A stretch of 35,530 nucleotides of DNA, from positions 1-35,530 of the forward strand of contig DVNV01000031.1 of the NCBI GenBank assembly GCA_018714125.1, written 5' to 3'. A program made the position numbers and the translations under genes. Positions 31,092 through 35,530 of this stretch are shown here, one piece after another. Positions within the stretch are counted from its first letter, which is position 1, and each line of letters starts with the position of its first letter. The DNA is from Candidatus Galloscillospira excrementipullorum. GTDB taxonomy: Bacteria; Bacillota; Clostridia; Oscillospirales; Feifaniaceae. Under the pieces are notes generated by a model that saw only the letters and a list, made by a program, of their open reading frames with translations, ran no database searches and had not been told where the DNA came from.

Positions 31092-32834
31092 AGAAACCGA
31101 TACTCAGGGTTGCGCCGCCGTATGACGAGAGCGAAATCCGCTCCATCACACAGGGATTTGAGGCGCTCTTTGGAAAAAAGCTGGATTTTGAGGTCGTGCC
31201 CGACGAGTCGCTGCTGGGCGGCTTCGTGGCGCGCATTGGAAACCGCGTGTTCGACGCCAGCCTTTCGCTCTCCCCCTTCCGGGAGGACAAGGTGCTGTCG
31301 GCGCGCGACATGGATTTTTTAGAGGACGAGGAGCAGCAGCTCGAATCGGTCAGCGACTTTTTGCGCCGGCGCATCGAGCAGGCCGACCTCTCGCCCGACA
31401 TTTACGAGTCGGGCAGCGTAAAAAGCTGCGCCGACGGCATCGTGCAGATTGACGGCCTGCCCCACAGCCGCTACGGCGAGCTGCTCTCCTTTGAGGGGGG
31501 CATTGTCGGGCTGGCGCTCGATTTGCGCTTAGACGGCGTGGGCGCCGTTTTGCTGGGCGGCGAAAGCGTGCTGCCCGGAACCCAGGTGCGCGGCACGGGG
31601 CATGTGGCCGACATCTGCGTGGGCGAGGAGCTGCTGGGCCGCGTCATCGACCCCATCGGGCGCGCTCTGGACGGCAAGGCGCTCAACGCCACGCAGTTTC
31701 GCCCCATCGAATGCCCCTCCCCCTCCATCATGCACCGCGCGGCGGTCAACACGCCGCTTGAGACCGGCATTCTGGCCGTCGACAGCATGATTCCCATTGG
31801 GAGAGGGCAAAGAGAGCTCATCATCGGGGACCGGCAGACCGGGAAGACCTCGATTGCGCTGTCGGCCATTTTGAATCAGAAGGGAAAGGGCGTGCTGTGC
31901 GTCTACTGCGCCGTGGGGCAGAAGGCCTCGAGCGTGGCGGGCGTGGTGCACACGCTCGAGCAGGCGGGGGCGCTGTCCAACACGGTGGTGGTGTCGGCCA
32001 GTGCTGCCGACTCGGCCGCCATGCAGTACATTGCGCCCTACGCCGCCTGTTCCATCGCCGAGCACTTCATGCTGCAGGGGCGCGACGTGCTCATTGTCTA
32101 CGACGATCTGTCCAAGCACGCCGTGGCCTACCGGGCCATGTCGCTGCTGCTGCGCCGCCCGTCGGGCCGTGAGGCCTACCCCGGCGACGTGTTTTACCTG
32201 CACAGCCGCCTGCTGGAGCGTGCGGCAAAGCTCTCCCCTGCCCTGGGCGGCGGCTCCATGACGGCGCTGCCCATCGTGGAGACGCTGGCCGGCGACATCT
32301 CGGCCTACATCCCCACCAACATCATTTCCATCACCGACGGCCAGATTTATCTGGAGAGCGAGCTCTTCAATGCCGGCGTGCGTCCCGCCATCAACGTGGG
32401 CCTGTCGGTGTCGCGTGTGGGACGTTCGGCCCAGACCAAGGCCATGAAGCAGGTGTCGGGGAGCCTGCGCCTGTCGGTGGCACAATACCGCGACATGGCG
32501 GTCTTTGCCCAGTTCGGCGCAGACATCGACGCCGCCACGGCGCAGATGCTGCGCGACGGCGAGCGTCTGACCGAGCTGCTCAAGCAGCCCCAGGAGGAGC
32601 TGCTTTCCCTGTCGCGCCAGGTCTGCCTGCTGCTGGCGGCCGAGCACGGTGTCTTTTCCGAGACGCCGGTTGCCGAGGTCTTGCATCGCCGCACCGCGCT
32701 GCTCTCGGTGCTGGCCGCCGAGGAGGGCTCCACGCTGCGCGCCATCGACAGCTCCGGCACCCTGACGCAGGCACAGCAGGACTCTCTCGTGGCCTGCATG
32801 GAGCGCTTCAAGGCGCGAAAGGACGGTGAGGGCG

Positions 32835-32851
<17 letters not shown>
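31088..32851 (+). CDS. atpA: ATP synthase delta(C-terminal domain)-alpha fusion
   Basis: A 587-residue protein; normal alpha is about 500-513. Residues ~79-587 are a full F1 alpha: Walker A GDRQTGKT (247-254), GQKASSVAGVV, YDDLSKHAVAYR, the GREAYPGDVFYLHSRLLERA block, and the arginine finger in NVGLSVSRVG. Residues 1-60 are extra and match the C-terminal domain of delta/OSCP: ITQGFEALFGKKLDFEVVPD and ESLLGGFVARIGNRVFDASL (in E. coli delta: KRLSRKVKL...[22 protein letters not shown]). A short acidic linker (about 61-85) joins the two. The delta N-terminal domain is absent, and no atpH lies between atpF and this gene. ATG 31088 overlaps the atpF stop; starting later would remove the delta part and leave no ribosome binding site. 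Confidence 0.93.
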
Positions 32852-35097
<2,246 letters not shown>

Positions 35098-35098
<1 letters not shown>

Positions 35099-35514
35099 TG
35101 TCAGCCGAGTATTCTCTGGAAATCCTCACGCCAGAGCGCCAGTTTTTCCAGGGGCAGGTGCAGGCGCTCACCATCCCCGCGCCCGACGGGGAGCTCACCG
35201 TGCTGGCCGGGCATGCGCCGCTCATCGTGCCGCTTGTGGTGGGCGTGCTGCGCATCAAGCAGGAGGACTCCTGGAAAGAGGCCTTCACCTCGGAGGGCTT
35301 TATGGAGGTGCGTGCCGACGGCGTGCTGGTTTTTTCGCAGGCCTGTGAATGGCCGCAGGAAATTGACGCCCGGCGCGCGCAGGCGGCCGAGCGCCGTGCG
35401 GCGGAGCGGCTGCGGCAAAAGCGCAGCATAAATGAACACAAACAGTCGAAAATTGCCATGGCCCGCGCCATGGCACGGCTGCGGGTCAGTCAGACGCAGT
35501 CAAAATATCACTAA
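35098..35514 (+). CDS. atpC: ATP synthase subunit epsilon
   Basis: A 138-residue F1 epsilon. The N-terminal beta-sandwich is clear (YSLEILTPERQFFQGQVQAL, TIPAPDGELTVLAGHAPLI), followed by the two-helix C-terminal domain (IDARRAQAAERRAAERLRQK, SKIAMARAMARLRV), the part that can inhibit hydrolysis. ATG 35098 has AAAGGAG at 8 bases and overlaps the atpD stop by one base. It is the last gene seen in the operon; the window ends 16 bases later. Confidence 0.94.
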
Positions 35515-35530
35515 GACAAAGGCGGGGGCC

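Overview
The window looks like chromosome of a GC-rich, low-mobility anaerobic Bacillota, most likely a Clostridia/Oscillospirales-type Gram-positive. The main reason is the block rpmH-rnpA-yidD-yidC-jag-mnmE-mnmG-rsmG with a Noc-type ParB further along on the same strand, which is the classical Firmicutes origin-flanking arrangement. SLH modules, AAAGGAGG-type ribosome binding sites, a GGGtGRT/NifU-like pair and a sigma-K-like promoter agree with this. The taxon is inferred; no 16S or other taxonomic marker is present.

Layout: (1) 1-294 is an intergenic run of hairpins below noc. (2) 295-3192 carries noc and the GGGtGRT/iron-sulfur-scaffold pair, all minus strand. (3) 3422-7800 carries a compact sodium:solute symporter and two tandem paralogous MFS carriers, each with its own terminator. 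(4) 7940-11408 is a plus-strand set: SPFH/stomatin protein coupled to a CPBP intramembrane protease, a TVP38/TMEM64 protein, and a lipoprotein gene interrupted by one in-frame amber codon. (5) 11830-20233 holds an acyltransferase and the conserved RNA-modification/membrane-insertion cluster, driven from a consensus promoter in front of rpmH. dnaA is not next to rpmH; an M20 peptidase is, separated by three large consecutive hairpins. (6) 22056-23497 encodes a cysteine-rich, probably spore-surface protein behind a sigma-K-like promoter, and an overlapping 45-residue Cys/Arg-rich microprotein absent from the ORF track. (7) 23757-28425 holds a zinc-ribbon membrane protein with an alpha/beta hydrolase, and a TetR regulator with a secreted SLH-M28-HExxH double protease. 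(8) A tRNA-Arg(ACG) lies on the minus strand. (9) 28840-35514 is an F1Fo ATP synthase operon.

The most remarkable feature is the ATP synthase operon. It has genes for a, c, b, alpha, gamma, beta and epsilon but no free delta subunit (atpH). Instead the alpha subunit has about 78 extra N-terminal residues whose first ~60 match the C-terminal domain of delta (OSCP). The delta N-terminal domain, whose usual job is to grip the alpha N-termini, is not encoded anywhere in the window. This is a natural-looking delta(CTD)-alpha fusion that would change the architecture and stoichiometry of the peripheral stalk. Subunit a also has an N-terminal membrane extension, and subunit c lacks the Gln of the classical Na+ site while keeping Glu-Ser-Thr.
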